A stretch of DNA of 64,000 bases from Burhinus oedicnemus (lineage: Eukaryota; Chordata; Aves; Charadriiformes; Burhinidae). The DNA lies in the NCBI GenBank assembly GCA_008921705.1, contig VFFE01006711.1:193172-257171 (forward strand). Direction: 5' to 3'. Positions 60,736-64,000 of the stretch are shown piece by piece. The translations under genes were made by a program, and so were the position numbers. The notes under the pieces were generated by a model. It was given only the letters and a program-made list of their open reading frames with translations. It was not told the DNA's origin and did no database searches. Within the stretch, counting starts at the first letter, position 1; each line of letters begins with the position of its first letter.

Positions 60736-63700
60736 TGTCACTTCAAAATCTAGGTATTAGTTTCCCATTTGTCAAAGTCTATTATACTAGACTGTGCCAC
60801 CCATATTTTATGAGTCTAAACACAGTAAGTTGTGAATTGATGGGTACGATAGTAGTGGGACTATGGAAGTTGTCCTAGGGCCTGCATGACACTCGACAAA
60901 TACGCGTTTCCATGCAGTTTTCCATTAGGGTGGTGCATTTGTGTCTCATGCTCTTGTTGAGACTGTGATTAGATGGTAGATGTCATTTTCTCCTTGAGCT
61001 AATGTACCACTCTCATTCAAGGGCCCCAGTTTATTTTTTTTGTGTACACACAGTACCGATTATTGTCACATCTGTTTACAGATTACATTTAGAAATGTGA
61101 ATTCTGCATTCCTGATATTTCCCATGGGAGACTAAAGTACCTTTTAAAAAGTTCAACTGCTCTTGTCAGCTGAAAAAAACCCGCTATGTATGAGACTGGG
61201 GAAGTTTTCTCAATGTGCAGCATGGGGCAATTCCACCTAATACATAAATACAGAATTTTTGAGGACCTCAGATTACTCGATCCACTCCACTTTCTGTAAT
61301 CAGTGTAAACTTAATCTCCACAGCTTCATAAAAGTCAAAAGGCCTTTTTATCCTGCAGAATCCCAGAACATTTTGCATATTCAAAAAATCTTGTATTTAT
61401 GACCAGAATATTGTGACTTTATATTTTTTTTTAATTAGGTAACTTGGTTCCCCTGCTTCATTTCACAGTAACTGAGGACAGACTACCAACCTGCTTAAAA
61501 ATGTAGAAGTAATTGGCACTTGTAAAATGCTGCTGTTTGATTTGCATGTTGTCACTGCAACACCACTAAAATATCCCAAATCTTGCAAAAACAGCCACCC
61601 AGAATTGCCATTGGCCACTTGGGCAGGCATGCAGTTGTTACACCATCTCTATGGACAAGCTTGGTGAATGTGATGATTACAGAATTCAGATCTGCCGCTT
61701 CAAAAGAAATTAATCCTTTCTCTTCAGTGAAAGGCAAACCTCTAATTAGTAGCATTTCCAGTAATTTTTGAGTAGTTTTTAGCACTAAATCAATTCAAAA
61801 TGAATGCATGGTAGGAAGATACTCACAATTCAGTAGAGGGCAGTGATACAAATACACAGATACAATTACTCAATTTATTTCAGTGTATGGTTTTACTCTA
61901 TAGGAAGATTCTGAAGGGTTATATTTTTATTTATGCATTTCACAAATTATCTTCTCTCCACAATGTTTTCTAGTAGAGGCTTTTTGTCAAACATAGGAGA
62001 TGTGTCTCCTGTTAGTCAAATGAGCTATAAGTAGAAAGTTACACAAGAATTCTAAAGTGATACTTTCACGTCATATAAACTAAAGGTTTCAGTGCTTTCA
62101 TGCATTTCCCCCTAGATCTCCGTTTGCAGGCTTTTACCTGGCCTATTCAAAATAATTGTAAAAGCAGAATATAAAATAGATGTAGGAGCAACTAGTTAAT
62201 GACATTTGAAGCCATTAATCTTTTCTCTGAAAAGAGCTGTCAGCAGTGTAGCAAGCGTGATGGAGTCTTTGGCAAATGGCAACACCAGCTGGTTGGTAGC
62301 CAACTGTGCTCAACATGTTGCAGCTGTGGCCAGTATCTGTATCCAGCCAAAGAGATGGGAAATGACATGGGTGACTGAATATCAAATGGGCAGTGATGAA
62401 CTGAGGAGATGAAATACCTCTGGCAAATTTAACACTATGGAGAGTGGCATTCAGGAAGCCTGTATGTGCATATGTCTTAGGATTCTTTCCTTAAAGCAGA
62501 TTTAGTTTTACTTCCGCTCCGTTGTAGCTGATGGAGCTTCTGTCTTTTTTTGTATGCCTTTTTTTCACCCACCATCCTAAGCTTTAGTGTTTTAGCATAT
62601 TTACTTTCACTACTTTTCTTTGCTCTGATGTATTTCAGATGCGCCTGTCACCAAAATATTTTAGCAACAAGATCATGACAGCGAACACCTTCAAATCTTA
62701 CAGAAGATGGTGCCAATCAGTCCTGGAAATTAAATTCCAGGAATAGGGGTAAATCATCTAGTGTTTACTAGGAGATATTTTTTTAACATCTGTAGCTTTG
62801 CATGCAGACCAAGTCTTCTACAGGGTGCTTAGGGAAGGTTGGGCCAGTATTTAAGAAGTAAAGGCAGGTGGGGAGAGAATGGAATAATATGAACCAGATG
62901 ACCTTGTACCAAGGGCTTTTTTCCTTAGCCAGCTTTTCTTGATCAGCTGCTTAAGTGCTGTAGAAAAGGCTGTCTATATATCTTGTCTATATACCTTTGA
63001 GTTAACTCCTGCCGTGTGACTATGAGCCCTCTCGCCTTCTCATCTTTTGCTCAGTGTACAGAGCAGCCCTTGATCCTCAAGACTCCTTCTGGTCACCTTT
63101 GTTCGTCTGAAGTGAATCCTGGCTTTTATGTCCACGTTCTCTCTGGGTTCATAGCTGCTGGTCATTTCTTGTCCCAGAGTAACCACAGGAATGTCCTCCA
63201 CCTTGTGCTCTCACGGTATCTCTGGATACTGACAGCAACTTGAGTTTAGTATCTTTCATTAAGAGATCTCAAGAAATTCCTCCTGGACCCCGTAAGTCAG
63301 TCTTTATGCTCTTTTCAGTCCTAAGGCAAGCAAGCTTTAGAGGCCTCGTGAAGTAACCAAGGTTATGCAGGGCAAGTGGCACAGTTTAAAGTAATTCACA
63401 TTTGCCCTGACTCCTGGTTCACTTTTGTAATGCTGGTTCAAGTTGCTTCCTACCAATCAATGCGCATAATTCTTTCCTTGGTTGTTTATTGATTTACTCA
63501 ATGAATTGAATAAAAGTGTAGGACTCATTAGTTGAGATCCTTACACAGTATCTATAAAATTATCCAGATTCTTAGCTAGTACATACTGGCGCAGTTGAAT
63601 CACATTCAATTTGTCTAAACCAATTTACACTAGAGGTTTCAAAATTCAATAACGGTATGGGAAAATGCCCTTCTGAGTGATAATTCTGTTTCTTGGTGCA

Positions 63701-64000
63701 CATGGTTCTTTCACAGTCCTAATTCTGACAAAATGCTAAGAGAAGCCAAATTAATTTTTGTTTTGTTCCATTTTTAAATTGGAATATCTTTTTTTCCTTC
63801 ACAAATTGTCTGTTATTATTATTCATTATGTGTCCTTTGATGAAAAATGATACATGAAGAATGGTTTCTATTACTGAATTATTTTTGCACATCATGCTTA
63901 ATTCTGCAAATGAAGCAGATAAAGTCAATGAGGCTCAGTTAAGGACCAAAACTAATTCTGAAAGCTAATTATTTTCACAAGGGAGACTCTTGAAGACTAT

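Larger units (their letters stand above)
57507..64000 (+). other. SORCS1: Intron 16, start (at least 6.5 kb)
   Basis: No further SORCS1 exon was found by reading all + strand frames, and no transmembrane-coding exon. It holds a T/G-rich low-complexity tract at about 57655-57712 and an old amniote repeat word at about 60695-60735. No other gene is recognised, so the intron continues past the right edge. Confidence 0.65.

Noticed and set aside
62638..62750. Acceptor-like TTTCAG followed by ATG as a candidate next SORCS1 exon
   Set aside because: The translation soon stops and does not resemble the expected membrane-proximal or transmembrane sequence.
1..64000. CRISPR array, operon, tRNA or rRNA genes
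   Set aside because: No regularly spaced repeats, no compact gene clusters, and no cloverleaf or rRNA sequence recognised; the window is intron-rich vertebrate DNA.

Overview
This window is vertebrate nuclear DNA, most likely from a bird. The evidence is sixteen short exons in long introns with GT/AG borders, at least three CR1 retroposon copies of the avian type, and an LTR of a kind I remember as common in Neoaves. The LTR argues weakly against a galliform; I cannot name the species. It contains no bacterial-style operons, phage, CRISPR or other compact gene system.

One gene runs through almost the whole window on the + strand. It is a SORCS-family VPS10-domain receptor, best matched to SORCS1. 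I could trace 16 coding exons (1221-1310 through 57375-57506). They join in frame with consistent phases into 2022 nt (674 codons) with no internal stop. In order they encode the last part of the VPS10 beta-propeller, a complete ten-cysteine 10CC module, a PKD domain with its Asp-Phe-Gly-Asp-Gly signature, a second PKD-like domain, and the start of the membrane-proximal module. The 5' exons (signal peptide, propeptide, first propeller blades) lie upstream. The rest of the membrane-proximal module, the transmembrane helix and the alternative cytoplasmic tails lie downstream; I did not find them in the last 6.5 kb.

Layout: 1-1220 intron; 1221-24637 nine exons of the propeller and early 10CC; 24638-34144 a 9.5-kb intron with a CR1, an LTR and a repeat-like segment; 34145-35195 two exons finishing the 10CC and starting the PKD; 35196-46005 a 10.8-kb intron; 46006-57506 five exons of the PKD, PKD-like and membrane-proximal modules; 57507-64000 intron.

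I found no second protein gene, no RNA gene and no promoter for the host gene. Other content is intronic: CR1 copies, the LTR, decayed ancient SINE-like fragments, simple repeats and a few palindromes and short direct repeats. The findings are therefore modest. I do not see a convincing undescribed system.
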